Shown: piece after piece, positions 7,612-14,119 of the stretch | How the letters are laid out: every line of letters begins with the position of its first letter | Numbering within the stretch: position 1 is the stretch's first letter | Assembly: GCA_049644265.1 (NCBI GenBank) | Contig: JBARRO010000226.1 | Span: 1-14,119, forward strand | Length of the DNA: 14,119 bases | From: JBARRO01 sp049644265 | GTDB taxonomy: Bacteria > Bacteroidota > Ignavibacteria > UBA10030 | Reading direction: 5' to 3' | Program-made: the position numbers and the translations under genes | Notes under the pieces: generated by a model | Databases searched by the model: none | Seen by the model: only the letters and a program-made list of their open reading frames with translations | What the model was told of the DNA's origin: nothing

Positions 7612-7667
7612 GAAACTAGAAACCTGAAACTCGAAACTCTAACTTTCAACATTCAACTTACAACTGT
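7612..7667. repeat. Second heptanucleotide array, GAAACTN x4 then CAACTTT-like x4
   Basis: Eight 7-bp units follow a 20-bp spacer after the first array: GAAACTA, GAAACCT, GAAACTC, GAAACTC, TAACTTT, CAACATT, CAACTTA and CAACTGT. The array ends 3 bp before the gmhA stop codon. The spacer holds a perfect palindrome GAGGCCTC (7597-7604). The CTCTAACTTTCAAC part (7637-7650) is nearly complementary to GTGAAAAGTTAAGAG (7528-7542) in the first array, so the two arrays could fold back on each other in a transcript. Confidence 0.75.
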
Positions 7668-7670
7668 TCC

Positions 7671-8276
7671 CTACCCAAACATTTCCTGTTCCACCTGCTG
7701 GAAGATGATGTGTCCGATCGTAATGTGGCCTTCCTGGATGCGCTGCGTGTCGTCTGCAGGCACAATAATCGCCAGGTCCACGAGGTCCCTGGACTTGCCG
7801 CCGTCTTTCCCAAGGAATCCAATCGTGACCATCTTCTTTTCCTTTGCTTTCGTGAAGGCCCTGTTCACGTTCTCCGAATTTCCGCTCGTTGAGATTCCGA
7901 TCAACACGTCCCCTTCGTTCCCGAGCGCTTCAACAGATCGCGCAAAGACGTTCTCATAGCCGATGTCATTCGCCCCGGCAGTAAGCGTCGAAGTGTCGGT
8001 TGTCAGGGCAAGGGCCGGAAGGCCTGGCCGTTTGATTTTCGGACTGAGGCGGACGACGAACTCCGTCGCAAGATGCTGGGCATCCGCCGCGCTCCCGCCG
8101 TTTCCACAGAGCAGAATCTTCTTTTTCTGATTGAACGCGCGGATGATGAGGTCGATCGCCTTCGAGATGGAAGAAGGGCACTCCCGGGCAATCGCGAGTT
8201 TTATTTCAGAACTCTCCTTGAGGGAGTCGGTGATGAACTTTTCTCGCTGCAGAATGGTCAGGGGAAGGTGGGCCAT
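7671..8276 (-). CDS. gmhA: D-sedoheptulose 7-phosphate isomerase (phosphoheptose isomerase)
   Basis: The 201-residue SIS-domain enzyme converts sedoheptulose 7-phosphate to D-glycero-D-manno-heptose 7-phosphate, the first step of the ADP- and GDP-heptose pathways for LPS core or S-layer glycans. The sequence shows LLCGNGGSAADAQHLATEFV (55-74), with His68 and Glu72 at the zinc-ligand spacing of E. coli GmhA, then STSGNSENV (129-137). Near the end is RIQEGHITIGH, with Gln181 and His189 as the other two expected ligands. The length is normal for the family. I start at the ATG at 8276 (MAHLPLT). The frame stays open 27 codons upstream, but that part overlaps the end of the preceding gene and is not GmhA-like. 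The gap to the upstream GGGPS gene is 28 bp. No other heptose-pathway gene is in the window. Confidence 0.9.
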   Translation of the reverse strand: MAHLPLTILQREKFITDSLKESSEIKLAIARECPSSISKAIDLIIRAFNQKKKILLCGNGGSAADAQHLATEFVVRLSPKIKRPGLPALALTTDTSTLTAGANDIGYENVFARSVEALGNEGDVLIGISTSGNSENVNRAFTKAKEKKMVTIGFLGKDGGKSRDLVDLAIIVPADDTQRIQEGHITIGHIIFQQVEQEMFG

Positions 8277-8304
8277 GGGAGGCTTCCGGGATCCTGGATT
8301 AAGT

Positions 8305-9075
8305 TTAGGGTGACTTGCGACTGCCGACCGATGCCGCAGAATGAACAGCCTCCGCAAACTCGCGGATCAACGGCATGTGGGAATTTTCTTCGATGACGGT
8401 GCCCGTGACGACGAATGACGCACCGGCTTGCACCTTTTTGTGCGCTTCTTCGGGCGTGCGAATGCCTCCCCCGACGATCATGGGCAATCCGCAGTATTTC
8501 GAAATCTTCTGAATCATCGCATCCGGCACCGGAAAATCAGCGCCGCTCCCTGCATCCAGGTACAAAAGCTTCATGCCAATCATCTCTGCCGCAAGTGCGT
8601 GTGCGACGGCAATATCCGGCTTGTTGTGGGGAATCGGCTTCGTGTTGCTCATGAACTCCGCGGAAGTCGTTTTGCCAGCTTCGATGAGCATATAGCCCGT
8701 CGAGATTGCCTCGAGGCCCATTTTCCTGATGACGGGAGCGGCTGCGACCTGATTGCCGATCAAGTGTTCAGGATTCCGTCCGCTGATAAGAATGAGGAAC
8801 AGAATCGCGTCGGCAACCGAGGAAACCTGGAAGAGGCTTCCCGGGAAAATGATGACCGGGACGGACGTGTTTTGTTTGATGACGCCGAGAACCTGGTCAA
8901 ATTCGTTGGAGAACATGAGACTCCCACCGACGAGGAATGCATCTGCACCCATTTCCGTGGCGTCGCGCACGAAACGCGGGAGGGTTGTCGGGTCATTCTT
9001 GTCCGGGTCGATGAGAACGAGATACCCTGCGCCGCGATCCTCCTTGATTTTCTGCAACCGTTCGAGTGTATGCAT
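8305..9075 (-). CDS. Geranylgeranylglyceryl/heptaprenylglyceryl phosphate synthase family (PcrB/GGGPS)
   Basis: The 256-residue TIM-barrel prenyltransferase joins a polyprenyl diphosphate to sn-glycerol 1-phosphate, forming the ether lipid precursor typical of Archaea. Homologues are known in Bacteroidota and, as PcrB, in Firmicutes. Seen motifs are YLVLIDPDK (18-26, with the metal-binding aspartate region), GADAFLVGGS (43-52), VIIFPGS (74-80), GYMLIEAGKTTSAE (127-140), LLYLDAGSGAD (170-180), VGGGIRTPEEA (201-211) and VVTGTVIEE (222-230). The glycine-rich VGGGIRTP and the GT near 225 fit the phosphate-binding loops. Asp173 stands where the common form of the motif is YLEAGSGA. The long 250-residue form resembles the archaeal/Bacteroidota group rather than the shorter PcrB. 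It starts 9 bp after alaS without a clear Shine-Dalgarno and is probably co-transcribed. The prenyl chain length cannot be told from sequence alone. Confidence 0.88.
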   Translation of the reverse strand: MHTLERLQKIKEDRGAGYLVLIDPDKNDPTTLPRFVRDATEMGADAFLVGGSLMFSNEFDQVLGVIKQNTSVPVIIFPGSLFQVSSVADAILFLILISGRNPEHLIGNQVAAAPVIRKMGLEAISTGYMLIEAGKTTSAEFMSNTKPIPHNKPDIAVAHALAAEMIGMKLLYLDAGSGADFPVPDAMIQKISKYCGLPMIVGGGIRTPEEAHKKVQAGASFVVTGTVIEENSHMPLIREFAEAVHSAASVGSRKSP

Positions 9076-9084
9076 GGTGTTCGG

Positions 9085-11883
9085 TCAGGAATGGAGAAAT
9101 GATTCCACGATGGATTTAGTCTTGGCGATCGCTTCGTCGAGCTTTGCGACGTCCTTGCCGCCGGCGGTTGCCATGTGCGGTCTGCCGCCTCCTCCTCCGC
9201 CCACAAGCTTCGCCACGGCGCCGACGATTTTGCCGGCTTCGACCTTCTTCGATGAAACAAGGTCGTCGGTGACAACGCAAACGAGAGATACCTTTTCATC
9301 GATGACTGCGGCAAGAAGTCCCACCCCGCTGCCAAGCCGGGCACGCAAAGCATCTCCGAGCGACTTGAGCTCGTCTGTCGATGCGGCGGTGACCTTGGAG
9401 GACACAAGCTTAAATCCGTTGACTGGAATGCCGGACTGCACAAGCCCATCCATGGATGTTGACTGGGATTTGACCCGCGATTTGCTCAGCTCTTTTTCGA
9501 TGTTCTTACGGATATCGGCCAGGCGCAAAACGATATCCTCCACGGTGCGGGCGCGCGAAGTCTGTTTGTCAAAAAACGAATTCAATTCCTTGTCTGCCTT
9601 TTCAGCGAGCTTGGGAGAATCCTTCAGAATTTCGAGTGCCTGACGGAGTTTCCCAAGCGTGTCATGGCTGAGGGACGGGGGAGTTTCCGAGAGGGCAAAC
9701 AACTCGGCCATCATATGCGTAGCCTGGTCGTACTGCTCGAAGGCGTATTCGATCCGTTCCACGATGGTGCGATCCTGCATCTTGAGAAACTCAAGAGCGT
9801 ACTCTGCCGTTACCGCCTCGATGCGTCGCACGCCACTCGCGACGCTTCCTTCGGATCGGAATTTGAAGTAGCCGATCTCTTTGGTGGACTTCACGTGCGT
9901 TCCGCCGCAGAATTCCTTGCTAAACGGTCCGAAGTCGACCACATTCACCCGATCGCCGTATTTATCCCCAAAAAACATCAACGCTCCCATCTTTTTTGCA
10001 TCGTCGTAAGGGATATTGCGGTGATGGACGAGTTTCAGATCTTCATCAATCTTCTCATTGACAAGCGCCTCGATTTCAGCAAGCTCGCCGTCATTCACTT
10101 TCGAGAAATGTGCAAAGTCGAACCGGAGATGATCCGGTGCGACGAGGGAGCCCGCCTGGTGCACATGCGTTCCCAGGATCTTTCTCAACGCGGCGTGCAC
10201 CAGGTGCGTGGCCGTGTGGTTGCGCATGATGGAGTCGCGCCTCTTCTTGTCAATTCTTGCGGTTACCAAGACACCCGGGTCGGGGCTTTCCTCCGCAATT
10301 TTGTGGCCAATGACATCGCCGTCCTTCTGGGTGTCAAGAACATGAAGAATTCTGTCCTTTGCCAAGAGGACCCCAGTGTCCCCAACTTGTCCGCCGGATT
10401 CGCCGTAGAATGGTGTCTTGTCGAGCACCACATAACCATCTGCAAGAGTCTGAACAGAGGATTCCGATTCAGGCGCATCATAGCCAACAAATTCTGTAGG
10501 ACTCTTATGCGTATCACGGCGCATGAATTTTATGATTCCGGGGAGACCCGCGCTCTTCCCGGATTCGCGAGATCGCTCTCTCTGTTCTTCCATCAACTCG
10601 GTAAATCTTCCCACATCAACCTTCATTCCCCGTTCAGCTGCCATCAACTCGGTAAGGTCGAGCGGAAATCCGAACGTATCGTAAAGCCGAAATGCGTCGT
10701 CTCCCGGGAATGTTTTGGAGTGCCCGATCTCCCTTGCGACCGATTCGAAAATCTCCAAACCCCGGTCGAGCGTGAGATTGAACCCTTCTTCCTCGCCCTT
10801 GAGAACCTTCTCGACATGCTCGTGCTGCGTCCTGATCTCGGGAAACATATGCCCCATCGTCTCGACCAGCGTCGGAACCAGTGCGTAGAGGAACGGCTCA
10901 TGCATTCCGAGATTCCGTCCGAACCGCGCAGCTCTGCGAAGGATGCGTCGCAGAACGTACCCGCGACCTTCATTGGATGGCGTCGCTCCATCGGCGATGG
11001 CAAATGTCAATGTCCGTATGTGATCTGCAATGACCCTCATCGCCGTATCTGTTTCCACTTGCGTCTTCCCGATTGAACCATCGAGTCGACCGTCATAGGG
11101 CTTTCTCGTGACTTCAGAGATCTTGTTAATCAGCGGAGTAAAGACATCGGTGTCGTAGTTGGAGTCTTTGTTCTGAAGGACGGCGCAAATTCGTTCGAAC
11201 CCCATTCCCGTGTCGACGTGCTTGGCGGGAAGTGGCGTGAGCTTGCCGGAAGAATCCCGGTTATACTGAATGAAGACGAGGTTCCAGATCTCCATGACTT
11301 CGGGAAGACCGGCGTTGACCAGGTTTGCGGTAGCTGTTCCGTTCGGAGTCCTGTCCATATGAATCTCCGAACAGGGTCCGCAGGGTCCCGTTTCTCCCAT
11401 CTCCCAAAAATTCTCTTTTTCCCCAAACCTCAGGACATGCGAAGGATCGATGTCGGTGACGGATTTCCACAATTTCTCCGCTTCACCGTCGGCGTTATAG
11501 ACGGTGGCCCAGAGCCGGTTCTTCGGCAGCCCCCAGACTTTCGTCAGTAATTCCCACGCCCACTGAATTGCCTCCTTCTTATAATAATCTCCAAACGACC
11601 AATTCCCGAGCATTTCGAAAAAAGTGTGGTGGTACGTGTCGCGGCCAACTTCCTCAAGGTCGTTGTGCTTTCCGCTCACACGGATGCATTTCTGCGTGTC
11701 CGCTGCACGGCTGTAGTTCCTTTTGCCGCTGCCGAGGAAAACGTCCTTGAATTGGTTCATCCCTGCGTTGGCGAACAGGAGGGTGGGATCGTCGTAGGGG
11801 ACAACGGGAGAACTCGGGACGATGGTGTGCCCGTGTTCCTGGAAGAACTTCAGGAAGCTATTTCGGATTTCCGAAGAAGTCAT
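9085..11883 (-). CDS. alaS: Alanyl-tRNA synthetase
   Basis: This 932-residue class II synthetase charges tRNA-Ala with alanine and clears mischarged Ser/Gly-tRNA. The N-terminal catalytic core begins MTSSEIRNSFLKFFQEHGH and contains LLFANAGMNQFKDVFLG and a TYHHTFFEMLGNWSFGDY stretch, typical of AlaRS motif regions. The editing domain shows HTATH (556-560) and CGGTHV (659-664), the zinc and editing residues. The C-terminal DHHA1-type C-Ala domain has a run of six glycines followed by RPHMA (about 895-905). The length is slightly above the E. coli enzyme (876). The ATG at 11883 shares its A with the clpS TGA stop (TGATG on the minus strand). The frame is open 48 codons further upstream, but that stretch is the clpS gene in another frame and bears no resemblance to AlaRS. 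Confidence 0.97.
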   Translation of the reverse strand: MTSSEIRNSFLKFFQEHGHTIVPSSPVVPYDDPTLLFANAGMNQFKDVFLGSGKRNYSRAADTQKCIRVSGKHNDLEEVGRDTYHHTFFEMLGNWSFGDYYKKEAIQWAWELLTKVWGLPKNRLWATVYNADGEAEKLWKSVTDIDPSHVLRFGEKENFWEMGETGPCGPCSEIHMDRTPNGTATANLVNAGLPEVMEIWNLVFIQYNRDSSGKLTPLPAKHVDTGMGFERICAVLQNKDSNYDTDVFTPLINKISEVTRKPYDGRLDGSIGKTQVETDTAMRVIADHIRTLTFAIADGATPSNEGRGYVLRRILRRAARFGRNLGMHEPFLYALVPTLVETMGHMFPEIRTQHEHVEKVLKGEEEGFNLTLDRGLEIFESVAREIGHSKTFPGDDAFRLYDTFGFPLDLTELMAAERGMKVDVGRFTELMEEQRERSRESGKSAGLPGIIKFMRRDTHKSPTEFVGYDAPESESSVQTLADGYVVLDKTPFYGESGGQVGDTGVLLAKDRILHVLDTQKDGDVIGHKIAEESPDPGVLVTARIDKKRRDSIMRNHTATHLVHAALRKILGTHVHQAGSLVAPDHLRFDFAHFSKVNDGELAEIEALVNEKIDEDLKLVHHRNIPYDDAKKMGALMFFGDKYGDRVNVVDFGPFSKEFCGGTHVKSTKEIGYFKFRSEGSVASGVRRIEAVTAEYALEFLKMQDRTIVERIEYAFEQYDQATHMMAELFALSETPPSLSHDTLGKLRQALEILKDSPKLAEKADKELNSFFDKQTSRARTVEDIVLRLADIRKNIEKELSKSRVKSQSTSMDGLVQSGIPVNGFKLVSSKVTAASTDELKSLGDALRARLGSGVGLLAAVIDEKVSLVCVVTDDLVSSKKVEAGKIVGAVAKLVGGGGGGRPHMATAGGKDVAKLDEAIAKTKSIVESFLHS

Positions 11884-12179
11884 CAAACTTCGATTTGCGT
11901 GTGGAGGGCGATCTCTTCGAGAATGTGAGAGACCTGGAGGCAATCGTCCATCGTTCCTTCGAACACCATGGCCTTGCCGGAGTTGTGAACTTCCCACGTC
12001 AGGGCCTCCGCCTTTGCGGCGTCGCAACGAATCGCCTTGATGATCTGCTCGATGACCTCGTCGAACGTATGCTCCTCGTCGTTGTACAGGATCACCCTGG
12101 CCGGCTCCTGCACCAGCACATCGGTTTCTTTCTTCTTCTCAGCTTCGGGTTTTTGGACGACCGGTTCCATTTGTCTCAA
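11883..12179 (-). CDS. clpS: ATP-dependent Clp protease adaptor ClpS
   Basis: The small adaptor (98 residues) binds ClpA/ClpC-type unfoldases and delivers N-degron substrates to ClpP. A charged, flexible N-terminal tail (1-26) precedes the core RVILYNDEEHTFDEVI (28-43). Asn33 and Asp34 sit at the position of the N-degron pocket residues of E. coli ClpS (Asn34, Asp35), and His65 in TWEVHNSGKA matches the pocket histidine. The start is uncertain: a TTG at 12179 has an AGGAG about 12 nt upstream, while the ATG at 12170 (MEPVV) is about 21 nt from it. The TGA stop overlaps the alaS ATG by one base, which suggests translational coupling of the two. A promoter-like sequence lies just upstream, after the icd terminator. 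Confidence 0.88.
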   Translation of the reverse strand: MRQMEPVVQKPEAEKKKETDVLVQEPARVILYNDEEHTFDEVIEQIIKAIRCDAAKAEALTWEVHNSGKAMVFEGTMDDCLQVSHILEEIALHTQIEV

Positions 12180-12203
12180 TCTGGTTCACTTCTCCTTACT
12201 ATC

Positions 12204-12232
12204 ATGGTACTGAAAAATGGAGTCTGTTTCAA
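12204..12232 (-). promoter_or_regulatory. Predicted sigma-70-like promoter of the clpS-alaS unit
   Basis: On the minus strand TTGAAA (12232-12227) and TACCAT (12209-12204) are spaced by 17 bp, 5/6 and 4/6 matches to the -35 and -10 consensus. They lie 25 bp before the clpS start and after the icd terminator. A perfect inverted repeat GTTTC-AA-GAAAC (12226-12237) covers the -35 box and could be an operator. The call rests only on position and consensus; the house-keeping promoter of this phylum may differ. Confidence 0.4.
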
Positions 12233-12249
12233 GAAACGGTTTCCTGAAT

Positions 12250-12282
12250 AAAAAAAGGCATCCCGGGGTGGCAGGATGCCTT
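12250..12282 (-). terminator. Rho-independent terminator of icd
   Basis: A perfect 9-bp stem, AAGGCATCC (12255-12263) with GGATGCCTT (12274-12282), encloses a 10-nt loop. Read on the minus strand it is followed by a run of seven T (the A run at 12250-12256). It stands 26 bp after the icd stop and separates icd from clpS. No T run follows in the + direction, so it acts on one strand only. Confidence 0.92.
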
Positions 12283-12308
12283 GAGGAAATCGTTCGTACT
12301 GAGTAAGG

Positions 12309-13556
12309 TCACATGTTCTTGATGATCGCGTCGGCGAATTCAGAGCATTTTACTTCCTTGGCGCCTTCCATCAGCCGCGCAAAGTCGTAGGTCACGACCT
12401 TGGAGCTGATAGCTTTTTCAAGACCTCGAAGGATCAGATCACCCGCATCCTTCCATCCCATATAACGGAGCATCATTTCGCCCGAAAGAATCAACGACCC
12501 TGGGTTGACCTTGTCCTGCCCGGCATATTTCGGAGCGGTGCCGTGGGTTGCCTCGAACACCGCAAACCCGTTCTCGTAGTTGATGTTGCCACCGGGCGCG
12601 ATGCCGATTCCGCCCACCTGAGCCGCAAGAGCGTCCGAAATATAATCGCCGTTGAGGTTCGGCGTTGCGATGACTTCGTACTCCGAGGGTCGAGTCAGAA
12701 TTTGCTGGAGGAACGCATCCGCGATGACGTCGTTGATGACGATGCCGTTGGGCAGCTTCTGCCACGGGCCTTCGCCAATCGGCTTGGCGCCGAATTCCTT
12801 CTGTGCCACCTCATATCCCCAGTCACGAAATCCCCCTTCCGTGAACTTCATGATGTTTCCCTTGTGGACGATCGTCACGGACTTCCGATGGTTGTCGATG
12901 GCATACTGTATTGCGGCACGGACCAGCCGATTTGTCCCTTCGATCGATACCGGCTTGATCCCGATGCTGGAGCTTTCCGGGAAGCGGATCTTCGTCACAC
13001 TCATTTCTTTCTGAAGCCAGTCAACAACTTTCTTTGCTTCGGGCGTACCGGCTTTCCACTCGATCCCGGCGTAGATATCTTCCGTGTTTTCGCGGAAAAT
13101 GACCATATTCACACGCTCGGGGTGCTTGACCGGAGATGGAACTCCGCTGAAATACTGGACAGGGCGGAGGCACACATAAAGGTCGAGCATCTGGCGAAGG
13201 GCGACGTTGATCGACCGGATGCCGCCTCCCACAGGGGTTGTCAGGGGGCCCTTGATGGCTACAATGTGTTCTTTGATTGCGTTCAGTGTGTCGTCCGGCA
13301 GCCACGTATTCGGCCCGTAGACCGTGTTGGCCTTTTCGCCGGCGAACACTTCGAACCAAACGAATCTCCGTTTTCCGCCGTACGCTTTCTTGACGGCGGC
13401 ATCGAACACGCGTTGTGAGGCTCTCCAGATATCGGGGCCTGTTCCGTCCCCCTCAATGAATGGGATGATCGGGTTGTCGGGGACCTGAAGGATACCGTTC
13501 CGGGCTGTGATCTTTTGCCCGTCGGTTGGGGGTTTGAGCTTGACATAAGAAGGCAT
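12309..13556 (-). CDS. icd: NADP-dependent isocitrate dehydrogenase, E. coli-type
   Basis: The 415-residue enzyme oxidatively decarboxylates isocitrate to 2-oxoglutarate in the TCA cycle. The sequence follows the 416-residue E. coli Icd closely. GGGIRSINVALRQ (110-122) holds the substrate-binding arginines and Ser115, equivalent to the phosphorylated Ser113 of E. coli. FRENTEDIYAGIEW (154-167), TIVHKGNIMKFTEG (228-241) and VNPGS follow. HGTAPKYAGQDK has Lys343 and Tyr344, and VTYDFARLM has Arg394, the residues that select NADP in E. coli. The ATG at 13556 is preceded, 11-12 nt upstream, by AGGAGA. It lies 18 bp after the HIT gene stop, so the two are probably one transcript ended by the hairpin after icd. 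Confidence 0.96.
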   Translation of the reverse strand: MPSYVKLKPPTDGQKITARNGILQVPDNPIIPFIEGDGTGPDIWRASQRVFDAAVKKAYGGKRRFVWFEVFAGEKANTVYGPNTWLPDDTLNAIKEHIVAIKGPLTTPVGGGIRSINVALRQMLDLYVCLRPVQYFSGVPSPVKHPERVNMVIFRENTEDIYAGIEWKAGTPEAKKVVDWLQKEMSVTKIRFPESSSIGIKPVSIEGTNRLVRAAIQYAIDNHRKSVTIVHKGNIMKFTEGGFRDWGYEVAQKEFGAKPIGEGPWQKLPNGIVINDVIADAFLQQILTRPSEYEVIATPNLNGDYISDALAAQVGGIGIAPGGNINYENGFAVFEATHGTAPKYAGQDKVNPGSLILSGEMMLRYMGWKDAGDLILRGLEKAISSKVVTYDFARLMEGAKEVKCSEFADAIIKNM

Positions 13557-13567
13557 GTGCGAATCGT

Positions 13568-13573
13568 TCTCCT
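13568..13573 (-). promoter_or_regulatory. Shine-Dalgarno of icd
   Basis: AGGAGA on the minus strand lies 11 nt before the icd ATG and 1 bp after the stop of the HIT gene (TAA-C-AGGAGA), so it supports the 13556 start and close coupling of the two genes. Confidence 0.6.
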
Positions 13574-13574
13574 G

Positions 13575-13994
13575 TTAGGTGCTTTGGATGTGCTGTTTGA
13601 TGAGACGTGCGTAGTGTTCCATCTCGCCGTTTGAGTATTTTTTGAGTTTGAGCACGAACCGGATGTTGTCGTCCTCGTACCGGGGTGTGATATGAAGGTG
13701 AAAATGGAAGACCGACTGCCCCGCGATTTTGCCGTTGTTGGAAAACAGATTGAAGCCCTCCAGCTTCAGCCCCTTCACGAGGGCGTGCGAGACAACGTTG
13801 GCCGCGTCAAGAATCGACGAAAACGTCTCTTGCGGAAGTTCGAGAAAGTCCTTGCAATGACGCTTCGGAATGATCAGCGAATGACCGTAGTGAATGGGAT
13901 TGATGTCGAGGATGCTGACGGCGTGTTCGTTTTCGTAGAGGATCTCCGAGGGGATCTGCTTCGACACGATCCTGCAAAATGTACAATCGTCCAT
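13575..13994 (-). CDS. HIT-family nucleotide hydrolase/transferase
   Basis: The 139-residue histidine-triad protein begins MDDCTFCRIV, with the CxxC (Cys4, Cys7) seen in zinc-binding HINT/HIT members. It has a central LDINPIHYGHSLIIPKRH stretch (29-46) and the catalytic triad HFHLH (97-101) within GQSVFHFHLHITPRY. HIT proteins of this Hinca/Hint type hydrolyse nucleoside phosphoramidates or other AMP-linked nucleotides; the true substrate here is unknown. The length fits the family. The frame is open 40 codons upstream, but that part lies beyond the conserved N-terminus and includes the promoter-like region, so I start at the ATG at 13994. Only weak Shine-Dalgarno-like bases precede it. It is followed 18 bp later by icd. 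Confidence 0.9.
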   Translation of the reverse strand: MDDCTFCRIVSKQIPSEILYENEHAVSILDINPIHYGHSLIIPKRHCKDFLELPQETFSSILDAANVVSHALVKGLKLEGFNLFSNNGKIAGQSVFHFHLHITPRYEDDNIRFVLKLKKYSNGEMEHYARLIKQHIQST

Positions 13995-14040
13995 GCCTGT
14001 CGGCGCCGCGGTCGTTTCATGTGCTAAACTGAACGGGATG

Positions 14041-14069
14041 AATCTATCCAAATTTCGTCCGAAAGTCAA
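14041..14069 (-). promoter_or_regulatory. Predicted promoter of the HIT-icd unit
   Basis: On the minus strand TTGACT (14069-14064) and TAGATT (14046-14041) are spaced by 17 bp, matching the sigma-70 -35 at 5/6 and -10 at 4/6. They lie 47 bp before the HIT ATG, in a 125-bp stretch with no other gene. Position and spacing support it; no experiment does. Confidence 0.4.
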
Positions 14070-14119
14070 AGAAGCGGTTTCCATCTCTTGAGAATTTGAA
14101 AAAGGGGGAAGCATTGTGT

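Noticed and set aside
7493..7667. CRISPR array
   Set aside because: The units are 7 bp and contiguous, without the 20-40 bp repeats and unique spacers of a CRISPR locus, and no cas gene is present.
8277..8357. A 27-codon N-terminal extension of gmhA
   Set aside because: It overlaps the end of the GGGPS gene and does not look like the GmhA N-terminus; the ATG at 8276 gives the usual length.
9664..11076. A 470-codon open frame on the + strand
   Set aside because: It is wholly antisense to alaS, whose minus-strand frame shows clear AlaRS motifs. The + strand product has no recognisable domain and arises from codon bias.
11884..12027. A 48-codon upstream extension of alaS
   Set aside because: It is Arg-rich, lies inside clpS in another frame and precedes the normal AlaRS N-terminus. 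The ATG at 11883 overlaps the clpS stop, as expected for a coupled start.
12543..13418. A 291-codon open frame on the + strand
   Set aside because: Antisense to icd, which is nearly identical in layout to the E. coli enzyme; no domain is visible in the opposite frame.
13995..14114. A 40-codon N-terminal extension of the HIT protein
   Set aside because: HIT proteins begin near the CxxC (MDDCTFC), and the extension overlaps a good promoter-like sequence.

Overview
The window suggests a Gram-negative bacterium of the Bacteroidota/Chlorobiota (FCB) kind, perhaps an Ignavibacteria- or Kapabacteria-like lineage. The basis is a bacterial GGGP synthase of the PcrB/GGGPS family, an ExbB-ExbD-TonB set next to a TonB-receptor-type barrel, a heptose-pathway GmhA, a WcaJ/WbaP-type initiating sugar transferase, mostly weak Shine-Dalgarno sequences with several GTG/TTG starts, and a moderately high G+C content judged by eye. 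The taxonomic call is inference: no rRNA or other decisive marker is present.

Left part, + strand (1-5515): a compact envelope-energisation module. In order it holds a 5'-truncated TPR protein, an outer-membrane beta-barrel that looks like a TonB-dependent receptor without its plug, a one-helix SPOR-domain protein, ExbB/TolQ-like, ExbD/TolR-like and a TonB-like energy transducer. The last three are tightly packed (gaps of 9 and 6 bp). The mix of TPR, peptidoglycan-binding SPOR and a proton-driven motor recalls both Tol-Pal/CpoB and TonB systems and is the best candidate for an under-described system here. A 150-bp non-coding gap between the barrel and SPOR genes holds a short 9-bp repeat interrupted by a 39-bp palindromic insert.

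Middle: tonB ends tail-to-tail with, and overlapping by 8 bp, a small unknown three-helix membrane protein on the - strand. After a quiet gap (5874-6023) comes a polyprenyl-phosphate sugar-1-phosphate transferase. Between it and gmhA lies a striking pair of degenerate heptanucleotide arrays (7493-7667).

Right part, all on the - strand: read from 14119 leftwards, the order is HIT hydrolase, icd, a rho-independent terminator, then a promoter-like sequence and clpS-alaS-pcrB/GGGPS-gmhA, followed by the heptamer arrays and the sugar transferase. clpS and alaS share one base (TGATG). The alaS-GGGPS gap is 9 bp and the GGGPS-gmhA gap is 28 bp with the preferred gmhA start. The set mixes housekeeping functions (translation, N-degron proteolysis, TCA cycle) with lipid and surface-glycan synthesis. 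No rRNA, tRNA, CRISPR array or transposase was recognised.
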